64,000 nt of DNA from Methylobacterium terrae (GTDB lineage Bacteria; Pseudomonadota; Alphaproteobacteria; Rhizobiales; Beijerinckiaceae), in the NCBI RefSeq assembly GCF_003173755.1, contig NZ_CP029553.1, positions 2,616,501-2,680,500 on the forward strand. Reading direction: 5' to 3'. Positions 17,583-30,329 of the stretch are shown here, piece after piece (positions within the stretch are counted from its first letter, which is position 1; every line of letters starts with the position of its first letter). The notes beneath the pieces were generated by a model. It had not been told where the DNA came from. It saw only the letters and a program-made list of their open reading frames with translations, and ran no database searches. The position numbers were made by a program, and so were the translations under genes.

Positions 17583-19829
17583 ATGGGAAAGCCCTTCGAG
17601 CCACCCTCCGACCGCGACGGGATCGAGAACGTCGACCTGAAGGCGGCGCTGGAGGAGCGCTACCTCGCCTACGCGCTCTCGACCATCATGCACCGGGCGC
17701 TGCCCGATGCCCGCGACGGCCTGAAGCCCGTGCACCGGCGCATCCTGCACGCGATGCGGCTCCTGCGCCTCGATCCCGGCAGCGCCTACAAGAAATGCGC
17801 CCGCGTCGTCGGCGACGTCATCGGCAAGTACCATCCCCACGGCGACGTCGCGGTCTACGACGCGCTGGTACGCCTCGCCCAGGACTTCGCCCAGCGCTAT
17901 CCGCTCGTCGACGGCCAGGGCAATTTCGGCAACATCGACGGCGACAACCCGGCGGCGCAGCGGTACACTGAGTGCCGGATGACCGAGGTCGCCCGCCTGC
18001 TGCTCGCGGGGATGGACGAGGACGCGGTCGACTTCCGCCCGAACTACGACGGGCAGGAGGAGGAGCCGGTCGTGCTGCCGGCGGCCTTCCCGAACCTGCT
18101 CGCCAACGGCTCGCAGGGCATCGCGGTCGGCATGGCGACCTCGATCCCGCCGCACAACGCGGCGGAGCTGTGCGACGCGGCGCTCTACCTCATCACCCAT
18201 CCGTCGGCGACCTCGGAGCAGCTCACCACCTTCGTCAAGGGACCCGATTTCCCGACCGGCGGCATCGTCATCGATTCGGCCGCCTCGATCGCCGAGGCCT
18301 ACCGCACCGGGCGCGGCGGATTCCGGGTGCGGGCGCGCTGGCAGAAGGAGGATCTCGGCCGCGGCACCTGGGCGGTCGTCGTCACCGAGATCCCCTACGG
18401 CGTGCCGAAGGCGCGGCTGATCGAGAAGATGGCCGAGCTTCTCCAGGAGAAGAAGCTGCCGCTGCTCGCCGACGTGCGCGACGAATCGGCCGAGGACGTG
18501 CGGGTGGTGCTCGAGCCGCGCTCGCGCACCGTCGATCCCGTGGTGCTGATGGAATCGCTGTTCCGGCTCACCGAGCTCGAGAGCCGCATCTCCCTCAACA
18601 TGAACGTGCTCGTCGGCGGGACGGTGCCGCGGGTGATCGGCCTCGCCGAGGCGTTGCGCGAGTGGCTCGACCATCGCCGGGTCGTGCTGCAGCGCCGCTC
18701 GCGCCACCGCCTCGCCCAGATTGAGCGCCGGCTCGAGATCCTCGGCGGCCTGCTCATCGTCTATCTCGACCTCGACCGGGTGATCCAGATCATCCGCGAG
18801 GAGGACGAGCCGAAGGCCGAGCTGATGCGGGTCTTCGAGCTGACCGAGCTGCAGGCCAACGCCATCCTCGACACGCGCCTGCGCTCCTTGCGCAAGCTCG
18901 AGGAGATGGAGCTGAAGCGCGAGCACGAGGCGCTGACGAAGGAGAAGGGCGAGCTCGACGGCCTGCTCGGCTCCGACGACCTGCAGTGGAAGGCGATCAC
19001 CAAGCAGATCCGCGAGGTGCGCAAGACCTACGGCCCCGAGACCCCGCTCGGCCGCCGCCGCACGACGCTCGAGAACCCACCCGACACCACCGGTATCGAC
19101 TTCTCGGAAGCGATGGTCGAGCGCGAGCCGATCACCGTGATCGTGTCGCAGAAGGGCTGGATCCGGGCGCTGAAGGGCCACGTCGCCGACCTCTCGACGG
19201 TACAGTTCAAGGGCGACGACGCCCTCAAGATCGGCTTCCCGACCGAGACCACCGCCAAGATCCTGGTGCTGGCCTCGAACGGCAAGGTCTTCACCCTCGA
19301 CGCCGCCAAGCTCCCGGGCGGCCGCGGCTTCGGCGATCCGATCCGCCTGATGGTCGACATGGACGAGGGTTCGGAGATCGTCACCGTCTGGGCGCACAGG
19401 CCCGGCGTGAAGCTCCTGCTCGCCACCACCGACGGGCGCGGCTTCGTCACCCCGGCCGACGGGCTCGTCGCCAATACCCGCAAGGGCAAGCAGGTGATCG
19501 GCCTCGACGATCCGGCGACGGCGAGCCTCGTCGTCGAGGTGGGGGAGGGCGACCACGTCGCGGTCTGCGGCACCAACCGCCTCATGACCGTGTTCCCGCT
19601 CGCGGAAGTTCCCGAGATGGTCCGCGGCAAGGGCGTGCGGCTGCAGAAGTACCGCGACGGCGCCCTCGATTCCGTGACGCTCTTCCGCCTCGCCGACGGG
19701 CTGACCTGGCCCGACAGCGCCGGGCGCATCCGCACGGTCGCCGGCGAGGAGCTGGCGAAGTGGGTCGGCCACCGCGGTACCGCCGGCGCGATGGCGCCGC
19801 GGGGCTACCCCAAATCCGGCCGTGCCTGA
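17583..19829 (+). CDS. parC: DNA topoisomerase IV subunit A
   Basis: A 748-residue type IIA topoisomerase A subunit. The N-terminal winged-helix/tower region has [20 protein letters not shown] and the catalytic tyrosine in [11 protein letters not shown] (Tyr128). A coiled-coil gate and a C-terminal beta-propeller follow. The propeller lacks an obvious GyrA box (QRRGGKG), and the length suits ParC rather than GyrA. With ParE it decatenates daughter chromosomes. The start at 17583 follows a standard spacing, and no frameshift is seen. Confidence 0.92.
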   Translation: MGKPFEPPSDRDGIENVDLKAALEERYLAYALSTIMHRALPDARDGLKPVHRRILHAMRLLRLDPGSAYKKCARVVGDVIGKYHPHGDVAVYDALVRLAQDFAQRYPLVDGQGNFGNIDGDNPAAQRYTECRMTEVARLLLAGMDEDAVDFRPNYDGQEEEPVVLPAAFPNLLANGSQGIAVGMATSIPPHNAAELCDAALYLITHPSATSEQLTTFVKGPDFPTGGIVIDSAASIAEAYRTGRGGFRVRARWQKEDLGRGTWAVVVTEIPYGVPKARLIEKMAELLQEKKLPLLADVRDESAEDVRVVLEPRSRTVDPVVLMESLFRLTELESRISLNMNVLVGGTVPRVIGLAEALREWLDHRRVVLQRRSRHRLAQIERRLEILGGLLIVYLDLDRVIQIIREEDEPKAELMRVFELTELQANAILDTRLRSLRKLEEMELKREHEALTKEKGELDGLLGSDDLQWKAITKQIREVRKTYGPETPLGRRRTTLENPPDTTGIDFSEAMVEREPITVIVSQKGWIRALKGHVADLSTVQFKGDDALKIGFPTETTAKILVLASNGKVFTLDAAKLPGGRGFGDPIRLMVDMDEGSEIVTVWAHRPGVKLLLATTDGRGFVTPADGLVANTRKGKQVIGLDDPATASLVVEVGEGDHVAVCGTNRLMTVFPLAEVPEMVRGKGVRLQKYRDGALDSVTLFRLADGLTWPDSAGRIRTVAGEELAKWVGHRGTAGAMAPRGYPKSGRA

Positions 19830-19847
19830 CCGGGGCCCGGATCGCGC

Positions 19848-20144
19848 ATGGCGAGCGGGCTGCAACCTCGAGGGGACGGTGAGGAGGAGGGAGACGAGGA
19901 GCGCGAGCGGGTCCGGCTCGCCCGCGACATCCTCGTCCACAACGAGCAGGTGAAGCTGACCGCGAACCTGATGAATATCGGGGCGGCCGGCTTCACCATC
20001 ACGGGCATCGTCGCTCCCCTGACGGCCGCCATGGCGACGACGGGCCGCGTCACTGCGCCCGCCCTCGTGCTGATGGTCGTTTGGTTCGTGCTCGGCGTTG
20101 GTCTACACTTCGGTGCGAGGCTGACGTTGACCAATCTGCGATGA
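19848..20144 (+). CDS. Small membrane protein, function unknown
   Basis: A 98-residue protein with an acidic N-terminal third (EEEGDEERERVRLARD), then two hydrophobic helices at about 44-62 and 71-90. It begins 18 bases after parC and overlaps the next small gene by four bases (ATGA). No family is recognised. Charged-then-hydrophobic organisation and tight spacing favour a real gene, but no conserved motif can be cited. Confidence 0.55.
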   Translation: MASGLQPRGDGEEEGDEERERVRLARDILVHNEQVKLTANLMNIGAAGFTITGIVAPLTAAMATTGRVTAPALVLMVVWFVLGVGLHFGARLTLTNLR

Positions 20145-20335
20145 TGAGCCTGACGACCTACGCCCTGGTCCTTGTGCCCTGCCTCGTCGGCGCGGCTGCC
20201 CTCGTCGGGGTGACGGCCTCGCGTCGGTCGGCCGCCCGGCTCGACCGGCGAGCGGCGCGGATCGCCGCGGAGGCGTCCCCGCCGCGCAGGCCGCGGGCGC
20301 ATCCGGGGGCGGTGCGGCGGGTCGCCGGGCGCTGA
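20141..20335 (+). CDS. Very small membrane protein, function unknown
   Basis: A 64-residue protein with one N-terminal transmembrane helix (YALVLVPCLVGAAALVGV) and an Arg/Ala/Pro-rich basic tail. Its ATG overlaps the stop of the preceding gene (ATGATG), suggesting translational coupling. No family is recognised; the tail could be non-functional coding of GC-rich DNA, so confidence is limited. Confidence 0.4.
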   Translation: MMSLTTYALVLVPCLVGAAALVGVTASRRSAARLDRRAARIAAEASPPRRPRAHPGAVRRVAGR

Positions 20336-20450
20336 GCGGCTGCCTCGGTTCAGGCGGCTTGCACGCACCGGGTCGATCCGGCGGACAGATGGCCTGAGCC
20401 GATGTTCACCCGGTCGTGGAAGGGAAAAGCGGGCCAGCCCGTACCTGATT

Positions 20451-21146
20451 TTATTGCAAGTCCCGCTGCTCCAGCTCCAAAGCTTCCAGAATCGGCAGGA
20501 TCGTCGGCCACGCACCCTCCGCCGACAGCGCCGCGTCGTCCGACGCGGTCGTGCCCCGCCGCACGAGGGCGCGCCGGACCAGCTCGTAGCCCAGAGAATA
20601 GCCGCCGCTCCACGGCCAGGCCGGATCGGCGCGGTCGCCGTAGAACCAGCGGCCGTGGTCGTACCGGGTCTCGGCCCACGCCTCCCGGGCGAGCCCGGCC
20701 AGCACCGCCAGCCGCATTCCGCGAACGGCGAGGGCGTAGTTCGGCGTCGGGCATCCGACCTGTTCCTGGAAGCACTGCGCCAATCCTTCGGCCAGCAGAT
20801 TGGCGCCGAGCGTGTCGTGCGGGCCCGGCCCGCGGAACCGGCGCAGGTGATGCAGTTCGTGGGCGAGGGTCGTCCTCAGCTGCTCCGCATAGGACGGAGT
20901 CCAGGTCTCCAGTTCTGTCGTATCGACGCCGATCGTCAGGCGGGCGATCCCATGCGCGTAGGCGTTCAGGTTCCAGCCCGGGATGAGCCAGCGCGCCGGG
21001 GTCGGCGCCACCACGACGTCGACCCGGTCGAGGCCGAGATGCGGCACGATCTCGGCGGAGGCCGCTTCCAGGCAGGCGACGATCCGGTCGAGCTGGCCGG
21101 GCGGGCACTCCGCCATGGCGTCGAGCGCGATGAAGCGGATCGTCAT
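20451..21146 (-). CDS. DUF2268-like putative zinc protease
   Basis: A 231-residue protein containing HELHH at 96-100, a zinc-metalloprotease HExxH motif, followed by LLAEGLAQCFQE about 20 residues later, where the Glu could be a third ligand (gluzincin style). The arrangement resembles DUF2268 putative Zn-dependent proteases. No signal peptide is seen, so it is likely cytoplasmic. It is convergent with the two small membrane genes. Substrate and role are unknown. Confidence 0.75.
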   Translation of the reverse strand: MTIRFIALDAMAECPPGQLDRIVACLEAASAEIVPHLGLDRVDVVVAPTPARWLIPGWNLNAYAHGIARLTIGVDTTELETWTPSYAEQLRTTLAHELHHLRRFRGPGPHDTLGANLLAEGLAQCFQEQVGCPTPNYALAVRGMRLAVLAGLAREAWAETRYDHGRWFYGDRADPAWPWSGGYSLGYELVRRALVRRGTTASDDAALSAEGAWPTILPILEALELEQRDLQ

Positions 21147-21458
21147 GCGGGCCTCCGAGACCGGTGGATCGGGCGATCACTCTCGCCGGGCGGGCGCTCG
21201 ACCGCAAGCCGGGCGTGGATCCGCCGTCCTACGATGCCTTCCGCCGCCGAACGGGTCGCCGCGATGGGGCTTCACGGAGCGCATGACCCGGATACGAGAC
21301 AGGAATTGTCTCATGTACCGCCGATCTCGAGCCGCGAGGCCTGACGCAGAGGTATCTATTCCATTAAAACTTTATCAACCGTCCGGTGATGTAACAAATT
21401 AGATTTAGAGCGATCCATTTGCGTTTCGGCGCTCATGATCGCGTGCGGAGACTTGACC
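21147..21458. promoter_or_regulatory. Divergent intergenic region with an AT-rich promoter segment
   Basis: No gene is seen here. Positions about 21340-21420 are markedly A+T-rich (TATCTATTCCATTAAAACTT and following), in strong contrast with the rest of the window, and directly precede the chemoreceptor gene. This is probably its promoter region. No exact sigma-factor box could be assigned with confidence. Confidence 0.4.
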
Positions 21459-22742
21459 GTGCTACCATTCTTGCGCAAGCGGAAGCGTTCCGTCGCGAAT
21501 GGGCTCGCGCCCTCGCTGAGTCTGCACGTCTTGCAGCATATGCCCTGTGCGGTGTTCGTCGTCGATCTGCGGACCGACCATTACGGCGTTGTCTTCACGA
21601 ACGAGGCCTTCGCGAAGAGCATGGGCGTCGCTTCCCCTCGGGACCTGCTTGGCCGGTCCGTCGATTCCTTCTTTCATCGCCAGCAGCCGGACGGCAAGAC
21701 CAACCACGACGTGTCGCCGGAATTCGTCGGCGGCATGCAGGAGCGGGGATGGCACAAGGCAACCGTCAACTTCACGCGCCACGACGGCTCCGCGTTCGAG
21801 GTCGACGTCCATGCCGTCGTGACGACGCATGACGGCGTGCCCTACGCGGTCGCGTTCGTGGACGATTCCGACCGTGTCGAGCAGGAGGCCGAGAAGAAGC
21901 GGGAGATGACCCGTCTCGCCGCGCAGTTCGAGGCGAGCGTCGGGCAAGTCGTGGAGGCGGTGAAGACCTCTTCCTCGCAGCTCGCAGGCTTGGCGTCGAC
22001 ATTGTCCTCGGCCTCGCAGCACGCGTCGCACCGCTCGGACGCGACCGCCGACGCGGCCGAGGAGGCGCGGCGAAACATCACCACGATGTCGTCCGCGACG
22101 GAGGAGCTCGGAAGCGCGATCCAGGAGATCCTGCGCCAGGTCGACGGGTCGTCCTCCTTCGCCCGGAACGCCGTGGACGAAGCGGCCCGGACGCTGACCC
22201 TCGTCGACCGCCTGAAGGCGGCGGCGACGCGGATCGGCGACATGGTCAGCATGATCGCCAAGATCGCGAGCCAGACCAACCTCCTGGCCTTGAACGCCAC
22301 GATCGAGGCGGCGCGGGCCGGCGAGGCGGGACGCGGCTTCGCGGTGGTGGCCGCGGAGGTCAAGGCGCTCGCGAGCGAGACAGACAAGGCGACGGCGGAG
22401 ATCACGGCGCAGATTGCCTTGATCCAGGACGTCACCCAATCGACCGCGGAGGCGATCGAGCAGACGACGAAGCAGATCCGCGAGATCGCCGGGATGAGCA
22501 CGACGGCGACGGAAGCGGTGATGCAGCAGGACGCGGCGACGGGCGAGATCACGGCGAACATGAGCCAGGTCGCGTCACATGCCGGCAAGGTCAGCGCCGG
22601 GATCTCGGACGTTGCCGCCACGGTCCGGGAGGTCGATGCGGTGGCCTCCCGAGTTCTGGGCCTGGCCTCGGAGATGTCCTTCCACTCCGAATCCCTGTCC
22701 GCCGAGGCGACGAGCTTCATCGAAACCGTCAAGGCGGCATGA
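21459..22742 (+). CDS. Cytoplasmic PAS-domain methyl-accepting chemotaxis protein
   Basis: A 427-residue receptor with no transmembrane segment and no HAMP domain. One PAS domain spans about residues 20-140 ([22 protein letters not shown]). A long signalling helix pair ends at the conserved hairpin tip [30 protein letters not shown]. It would signal to CheA/CheW from the cytoplasm in response to an internal cue such as redox state, light or a metabolite. The GTG at 21459 has GGAG eight bases upstream; an in-frame ATG at 21435 lacks such a site and would add eight residues. No pentapeptide for CheR binding is seen at the C-terminus. Confidence 0.87.
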   Translation: MLPFLRKRKRSVANGLAPSLSLHVLQHMPCAVFVVDLRTDHYGVVFTNEAFAKSMGVASPRDLLGRSVDSFFHRQQPDGKTNHDVSPEFVGGMQERGWHKATVNFTRHDGSAFEVDVHAVVTTHDGVPYAVAFVDDSDRVEQEAEKKREMTRLAAQFEASVGQVVEAVKTSSSQLAGLASTLSSASQHASHRSDATADAAEEARRNITTMSSATEELGSAIQEILRQVDGSSSFARNAVDEAARTLTLVDRLKAAATRIGDMVSMIAKIASQTNLLALNATIEAARAGEAGRGFAVVAAEVKALASETDKATAEITAQIALIQDVTQSTAEAIEQTTKQIREIAGMSTTATEAVMQQDAATGEITANMSQVASHAGKVSAGISDVAATVREVDAVASRVLGLASEMSFHSESLSAEATSFIETVKAA

Positions 22743-23245
22743 GGCGTTGCCGCCCGCGCGAGGCAACGCTGCGGGCGGCGCGACTCCGCTCTCTCGGGGG
22801 CACCCGCATCATCCTGGCAGCCGTCGTCATGCTGGCAGCGGCCCCGGCCCTGGCCGCGATCTCCGACAAGGTCGAGGAGGCGCGGGCGAACCACGGGATC
22901 GTCACCGGTGCCCTTCTCGTGCTCACGGTACTCGCGGCCGCGAGCGGATGGCGGCGGGCGTTGCTGCTGTGGCCGGTAACGCTGGTCTGGGGATCGGTCG
23001 CGTTCGGGACGGTCTGGGAGTGGCGTGAAGAACGGCAGCGGGAAGGGGCGTCGGCCCTGCTGTGGCAGGGCGGAGCGATGGCCGGAGCCATGCTGCTCGG
23101 TCCGCCCGGCTTGGCCTGGCTCGCCCGGCAATGGATGCGTCGGGCCTGGGATCGGAAGGGCGCTAGACCCACTGCCCCGTCGCGCCCTCCGCCGCCCGGC
23201 GGATCGCCGCGATGTTCGTCGCATAGGCCTCGCGCCCGCCCTTGA
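22739..23245 (+). CDS. Hypothetical membrane protein overlapping the chemoreceptor and rpe genes
   Basis: A 168-residue frame whose ATG overlaps the chemoreceptor stop (ATGA). It shows a hydrophobic stretch ending PALAA at about residue 40, then two further hydrophobic segments. The last 28 codons run antisense over the end of rpe and look like low-complexity Pro/Arg. A real gene could be present with that odd tail. No family is recognised. Confidence 0.4.
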   Translation: MRRCRPREATLRAARLRSLGGTRIILAAVVMLAAAPALAAISDKVEEARANHGIVTGALLVLTVLAAASGWRRALLLWPVTLVWGSVAFGTVWEWREERQREGASALLWQGGAMAGAMLLGPPGLAWLARQWMRRAWDRKGARPTAPSRPPPPGGSPRCSSHRPRARP

Positions 23246-23846
23246 AGGTGGCGGAACCGGCAACCAGGGCGTTCGCTCCCGCCCGCACCACCGCCGGCGC
23301 CGTCTCCGGCGTCACGCCGCCGTCGACCTCGATGTCGATGTCGCGGCCGGCGGTCATGGCGCGCACCCGCGAGACCGTCTCGCAGACCGAGCCGATGAAG
23401 CTCTGGCCGCCGAAGCCCGGGTTAACGGTCATGCAGAGCACGAGGTCGACCATGTCGAGAACCGGCTCGACCAAGCTCGCCGGCGAGCCCGGGTTGATCG
23501 CCACGCCCGCCCGCTTGCCGAGCGCCCGGATGGTCTGGAGCGAACGGTGCAGGTGCGGGCCCGCCTCGGCATGGACCGTGATGATGTCGGCGCCCGCCTC
23601 GGCGAAGGCCTCGAGATAGGGATCGGCCGGCGCGATCATCAGGTGGACGTCGAACACGGCCGTCGTGTGCGGGCGCAACGCCTTCATTACGACCGGGCCG
23701 AAGGTGATGTTCGGCACGAAATGGCCGTCCATCACGTCGATATGGACCCAGTCGGCCCCGGCCGCGACCACGTCGCGGACCTCCTCGCCGAGCCGCGCGA
23801 AATCGGCCGACAGGATCGAGGGGGCGATCACCAGGGGACGGGTCAT
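23163..23846 (-). CDS. rpe: Ribulose-phosphate 3-epimerase
   Basis: A 227-residue TIM-barrel enzyme that interconverts ribulose-5-phosphate and xylulose-5-phosphate in the pentose phosphate and Calvin pathways. The signatures are [33 protein letters not shown] (metal-binding Asp and His), [16 protein letters not shown] and EVDGGV. I chose the ATG at 23846 ([10 protein letters not shown]), which fits the family start, over an upstream in-frame ATG. It lies downstream of infA on the same strand. Confidence 0.93.
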   Translation of the reverse strand: MTRPLVIAPSILSADFARLGEEVRDVVAAGADWVHIDVMDGHFVPNITFGPVVMKALRPHTTAVFDVHLMIAPADPYLEAFAEAGADIITVHAEAGPHLHRSLQTIRALGKRAGVAINPGSPASLVEPVLDMVDLVLCMTVNPGFGGQSFIGSVCETVSRVRAMTAGRDIDIEVDGGVTPETAPAVVRAGANALVAGSATFKGGREAYATNIAAIRRAAEGATGQWV

Positions 23847-23946
23847 GGCAAGTCTCGCAGCAGGTCTCGCAAGGTCACGGATGCGCAAAAGGCCAGGGTT
23901 CTCACCCCAGCCCCGCGCAGACGATAGGTCTTTTCGAACGGACGGA

Positions 23947-24225
23947 TCAGCGCCGGCGGAACTGGCTGCCGCCGCGGAACGGCGGGCGCGGGCCCGAGGA
24001 CCGCTCGTCCTTGTGGCGGAACACCAGACGGCCCTTCTCCAGGTCGTAGGGCGACATCTCGACGGTGACCCGGTCTCCGGCCAGAGTCTTGATGCGGTTC
24101 TTCTTCATCTTGCCGGCCGTGTAGGCCACGATCTCGTGGCCCTGGTCGAGCTGCACGCGGTAACGCGCGTCCGGCAGGATCTCGAGCACGAGACCGTCGA
24201 ACTGCATCAACTCTTCTTTCGCCAT
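23947..24225 (-). CDS. infA: Translation initiation factor IF-1
   Basis: A 92-residue OB-fold protein. [20 protein letters not shown], followed by [21 protein letters not shown] and a [13 protein letters not shown] segment, covers the whole IF-1 fold. The C-terminal tail ([17 protein letters not shown]) is about 20 residues longer than the usual 72, which also occurs in other alphaproteobacteria. IF-1 binds the ribosomal A site during initiation. Confidence 0.93.
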   Translation of the reverse strand: MAKEELMQFDGLVLEILPDARYRVQLDQGHEIVAYTAGKMKKNRIKTLAGDRVTVEMSPYDLEKGRLVFRHKDERSSGPRPPFRGGSQFRRR

Positions 24226-24428
24226 TCACACTCTCCACCCGGGTCGCCGTCGCGGTCGGCGCCTCCGGGAGCACATTGTCATCGATTGATCGCGACGCGG
24301 CCGGCCGTACGGGTGCTCGGCCGAGATGCCGGGCGCGCTGATGGCCTTCTAACGCTCGCTGTGCATGTAAGGTGAGGCGATGGGACGCGCAAGCCACGCG
24401 GGTGACGCACGCGCGGCTTCGTCAACGG

Positions 24429-24458
24429 AAAAAGGCCCGGCGCGCGAAGCACCGGGCC
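24429..24458 (-). terminator. Rho-independent terminator of the liv operon
   Basis: Read on the minus strand, GGCCCGG (24458-24452) pairs with CCGGGCC (24440-24434), and a run of five T follows (24433-24429). The stem lies 20 bases after the livJ-like stop codon. This is a classic intrinsic terminator. Confidence 0.8.
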
Positions 24459-24478
24459 GATTCGGCGATGCCGGACCT

Positions 24479-25606
24479 TTACTGGGTCAGCTCGTTGCCG
24501 GTGTAGTCGATCCGGCCGTCGTTGCCCTTCTTCCACATGTACATCACGTAGTCGGGACGGGTGATGTCGCCCTTCTTGTCGTAGGAGATGTCGCCGATCA
24601 CGGTCTTGAACGGCTTGCCCTCGTGCATGTAGGCCGCGACCTTCTTGCCGTCGGTCGACTTGGTGGCCTCCATCGAGTCCTTCAGGATCTGGACGGCGGC
24701 GTAGGAGTAGAGCGTGTAGGCCTCGGGGTCGATGTTCTTGGCCTTGAAGGCCGCGACGACGTCCTTGGCGTTGGGGTTCTTGCGGGCATCCGGCGAGAAG
24801 GTCATCAGCGTGCCGTCGGCGCCCGGGCCGGCGATCTGGGCGAATTCCTTGTCGGTGATGCCGTCGCCGCTCATCAGCGGGGCGTTGAGGCCCTGGTCGC
24901 GCATCTGGCGCACGATCAGGCCGGCCTCGGTGTGCAGGCCACCGAAATAGACCACGTCGGCCTTGGCCTGCTTCAGCTTCGAGACGAGGGCCGAGTAGTC
25001 CTTCTCGCCCGGGTTCACGCCCTCGAACAGCACGTCCTTGCCGCCCTTGGCCTTGAGCGCCTTCAGGGTCTCGTCGGCGAGGCCGCGGCCGTACGGGGTC
25101 TTGTCGTGTACGAAGGCGACGTTCTTGCCCTTGAACTTGTCGGCGAGCCAGGCGCCGGCGACCGCACCCTGCTGGTCGTCGCGGCCGCAGGTGCGGAAGG
25201 TGTTCCACAGCTTGCGGTCGGTGTATTTCGGGTTGGTCGAGGCCGGGGTGATCTCGACGATGCCGGACTCGGCATAGACGTCCGAGGCCGGGATCGAGAC
25301 GCCGGAGTTGAAGTGGCCGACCACGGCCTTCACGCCCTCGGCGGCGAACTTGTTGGCGACCGAGACGCCCTGCTTCGGATCGGAGGCGTCGTCGCCGATC
25401 ACGAGGACGATCTTCTGGCCGTTGATGCCGCCGGCCTTGTTGATGTCGGCGACCGCCTGCTCGGCGCCGTTCTTGAGCTGGGCGCCGAAGGCGGCGTTGG
25501 CGCCGGTGATCGGGCCGGCCACGCCGAGCTTGATCTGGGCCTGCGCCGATCCGGCCCAGGCGATGGTGGCCGCGAGGGCGAAGCCGGCCAGTAGCGTGCG
25601 CTTCAT
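24479..25606 (-). CDS. livJ: Branched-chain amino acid ABC transporter substrate-binding protein
   Basis: A 375-residue periplasmic binding protein of the LivJ/BraC (Leu/Ile/Val) type. A Sec signal peptide (MKRTLLAGFALAATIAWAGS to AQA at 21-23) is followed by IKLGVAGPITGANAAFG, the conserved first strand of the fold, and an EITPASTNPKYTDR ligand-site segment. It is the last gene of the liv operon. Its separation by 162 bases with a hairpin suggests the usual higher expression of the binding protein. It could bind Leu/Ile/Val or related amides; motifs alone do not settle the ligand. Confidence 0.92.
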   Translation of the reverse strand: MKRTLLAGFALAATIAWAGSAQAQIKLGVAGPITGANAAFGAQLKNGAEQAVADINKAGGINGQKIVLVIGDDASDPKQGVSVANKFAAEGVKAVVGHFNSGVSIPASDVYAESGIVEITPASTNPKYTDRKLWNTFRTCGRDDQQGAVAGAWLADKFKGKNVAFVHDKTPYGRGLADETLKALKAKGGKDVLFEGVNPGEKDYSALVSKLKQAKADVVYFGGLHTEAGLIVRQMRDQGLNAPLMSGDGITDKEFAQIAGPGADGTLMTFSPDARKNPNAKDVVAAFKAKNIDPEAYTLYSYAAVQILKDSMEATKSTDGKKVAAYMHEGKPFKTVIGDISYDKKGDITRPDYVMYMWKKGNDGRIDYTGNELTQ

Positions 25607-25694
25607 CTCTTTACTCCTCTGGATCGACGGGAATGTCGGGCTCGCGGGCCCATTTCGGCCGGGAGACCGGGGCGTGGGGACCCCGGATCGGGTG

Positions 25695-25715
25695 CCGGGG
25701 CGAGAGAGGCCCCGG
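25695..25715 (-). promoter_or_regulatory. Hairpin in the gap before livJ
   Basis: CCGGGGC (25695-25701) and GCCCCGG (25709-25715) form a 7-bp stem with a 7-base loop in the 162-base gap between the DUF6867 gene and livJ. Such elements often stabilise or process the binding-protein mRNA so that it accumulates above the permease message. The role here is inferred from position. Confidence 0.35.
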
Positions 25716-25768
25716 ATCGATTCGTCACCTTGCGCCGATCGCGGGGCGCAGGGCAGGGGGGCGGGCCC

Positions 25769-26115
25769 TCAGGCCTTGGCCCGCCAGGTCAGCGGCCCGC
25801 TGCGCTCGTAGAGCCAGCGGTACTGCGTCGTCATCTGCCGGGCGCGGGTGGCGCGGTAACCGGCCGAGCCGATGATCAGGAGCACGATCGTGTCGACGAC
25901 GTAGTAGTGCGGCGACAGGAAGCTGCCCTCGAACAGCGCGTGGTGGATGAAGCGCACGGCGATGCCGAGCAGCAGCAGCGACAGCACCGCCTGCCAGTAC
26001 GGCCGCCAGCCGAGCGCGATGCCGCGCCCGATCATCCAGGCCATCCAGCCGCCCATCACCACGGTGACGAGGAGGAAGAGCCAGATCGTGCTCTCCTCGT
26101 AGAGGATCCCCTGCA

Positions 26116-26116
<1 letters not shown>
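25769..26116 (-). CDS. DUF6867 family membrane protein
   Basis: A 115-residue protein with three hydrophobic segments (IWLFLLVTVVMGGWMAWMI, AVLSLLLLGIAVRF, YVVDTIVLLIIGSAGY). It matches the DUF6867 proteins found inside liv operons of alphaproteobacteria. The ATG overlaps the livF stop by one base (TGATG), so it is coupled to the transporter genes. Its role in transport is unknown. Confidence 0.75.
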
Positions 26117-26894
<778 letters not shown>

Positions 26895-26898
<4 letters not shown>

Positions 26899-27769
26899 AC
26901 TCCCACCTCCGCCTCGACCTGCTCCACCTCCTCGTCCTCGACGCCGAGATAGGCGGCGATGACGCTCTGGTCGCTCTGGATCTCCGCCGGCGTGCCGTCG
27001 GCGATCTTGGTGCCGTAATCGAGCACCACGACGTGGTCGGAGATCTCCATCACCACCGACATGTCGTGCTCGATGAGGAGGACCGAGGTGTCGTAGTCGT
27101 CCCGGATCGCCCGCAGCAGGTCGTTGAGGAGCAGCGATTCCCGCGGGTTGAGGCCGGCGGCCGGCTCGTCGAGGCAGAGCAGGACCGGATCGGTGCACAT
27201 CGCGCGGGCGATCTCGAGCCGGCGCTGGTCGCCGTAGGGCAGGTCGCCCGCCGGATCGTCGGCGCGGTGCATCAGGTGGATGCGCTCGAGCCAGGCCTTG
27301 GCCTTCTCGACCGCCGCCGTCTCGGCCCGCCGGTAGACGGGCAGGCCGATGAGCCCCGCGATGGTGTAGCGGGAGGCGAGCATCAGGGGATTGTGCTGGG
27401 CGACCAGCAGGTTCTCCAGCACGGTCATGCCCGTGAACAGGCGGATGTTCTGGAACGTGCGCGCGACGTGGGCGCGCCGGTTCACCGCGTAGCCGGGCAG
27501 CTGCTCCAGCAGGAACTCGGCGCCGTCGCGGTGGCGCAGGGTCATCATGCCTTCCGTCGGCTTGTAGAAGCCGGTGATGCAGTTGAAGACCGTGGTCTTG
27601 CCGGCGCCGTTCGGGCCGATCAGCGCCGTGATGTCGCCGCGGCCGACCCGGAACGACAGGTCGTTGACGGCGACGAGGCCGCCGAAGCGCATGGTGACGT
27701 GGTCGACCGTCAGGACCGGATCGGCCATGCGGGGGGAGGCAAGAGGAGACGAGGACATCGAGGCCGACA

Positions 27770-27770
<1 letters not shown>
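26895..27770 (-). CDS. livG: Branched-chain amino acid ABC transporter ATP-binding protein LivG
   Basis: A 291-residue ABC ATPase with Walker A GPNGAGKT (52-59), the LivG-type segment VARTFQNIRLFTGMTVLENL, signature LPYGDQRRLEIARAM and Walker B LLCLDEPAAGLNP. The C-terminus is an acidic tail (EDEEVEQVEAEVGV). The start at 27770 overlaps the livM stop by one base; an ATG at 27728 (MADPVLTV) is closer to the usual family N-terminus but has no ribosome-binding site. The coupled start is preferred. Confidence 0.93.
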
Positions 27771-29187
<1,417 letters not shown>

Positions 29188-29188
<1 letters not shown>

Positions 29189-30108
29189 CAGACCTTCTCG
29201 ACCTCGGGCCGGCCGAGGATCCCGGAGGGCATGAAGATGAGCACGATCGCCAGGATCGAGAACGCCGCCACGTCCTTGTACTCGATGGAGAAGTACGCCG
29301 ACCAGAACGTCTCGACGAGGCCGATGAGGAGGCCGCCGAGCACCGCGCCGGGAAGGCTGCCGATGCCGCCGAGCACCGCCGCGGTGAACGCCTTGACGCC
29401 GGGGGTGAAGCCGTCGGCGAACGAGACGACGCCGTAATAAAGCAGGTACATCGTGCCGGCGACCGCGGCCAGCGCCGCGCCGAGCACGAAGGTCAGCGAG
29501 ATGGTGCGGTCGACGTCGATGCCGAGAAGCGCCGCCATCTTGCGGTCCTGCTCGCAGGCGCGCTGCGCCCGGCCGAGGGGGGTCTTCTGCACTAGGTACC
29601 AGAAGCCGGCGAGCAGCACGACCGTGGTCAGCATGATGATGATCTGCTTGTAGGACAGCGCCACGGCGTAGCCGTTCTCGCCGGTCCAGAGCGTGATCAC
29701 GTCGCGCATCATCGGGGGCGTGGGCTTGTTGCGGGCGCCCTGCACGACCTGGACGAAGTTCGACAGGAAGATCGAGACGCCGATCGCCGAGATCAGCGGC
29801 GCCAGGCGGAACGAGCCGCGCAAGGGGCGATAGGCGATGCGCTCGATCGCCCAGCCCCACAGGGCGGTGAGCACCATCGCGCAGATCAGGACGATCAGCA
29901 GCGCCAGCGCGATCGACGAGATGCCGAGCCAGGTCGTGACGATCAGGAACGTGATCAGGGCGATGAAGGCCGAGAGCATGAACACGTCGCCATGGGCGAA
30001 GTTGATCATGCCGATGATACCGAACACCATCGTGTAGCCGATGGCGATGAGGCCGTAGATCGACCCCAGCGTCAGCCCGTTGATGAGCTGCTGCGCGAAG
30101 ACCTCCAT
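29188..30108 (-). CDS. livH: Branched-chain amino acid ABC transporter permease LivH
   Basis: A 306-residue permease with eight or more membrane segments. The family hallmarks are the N-terminal [20 protein letters not shown], then [13 protein letters not shown], and near the C-terminus [20 protein letters not shown]. It is the first gene of the liv operon, transcribed leftward. ATG 30108 ([12 protein letters not shown]) fits the family start; an upstream in-frame codon would add 37 low-complexity residues. Confidence 0.93.
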
Positions 30109-30329
30109 GCGGTCACGTTCTCCGTTCGCGGGCTTGCCGCCCGGGCCTCCCTGGCCGCGCCCCGTCATCCGGGTGTCGCGGCCGTCCCTTGGGGTGAGGC
30201 TTAGCAAGCACCGCACCACTCGACAATCCGGGGGTGCCGGGCGGGTGTGCGAAAGACCCGCTGGCCGTGCGGCAACCGCTCCGCTACCGTCCCGGCGAAG
30301 CCGATTTCAACGATGGGGGGAGCGCCGCC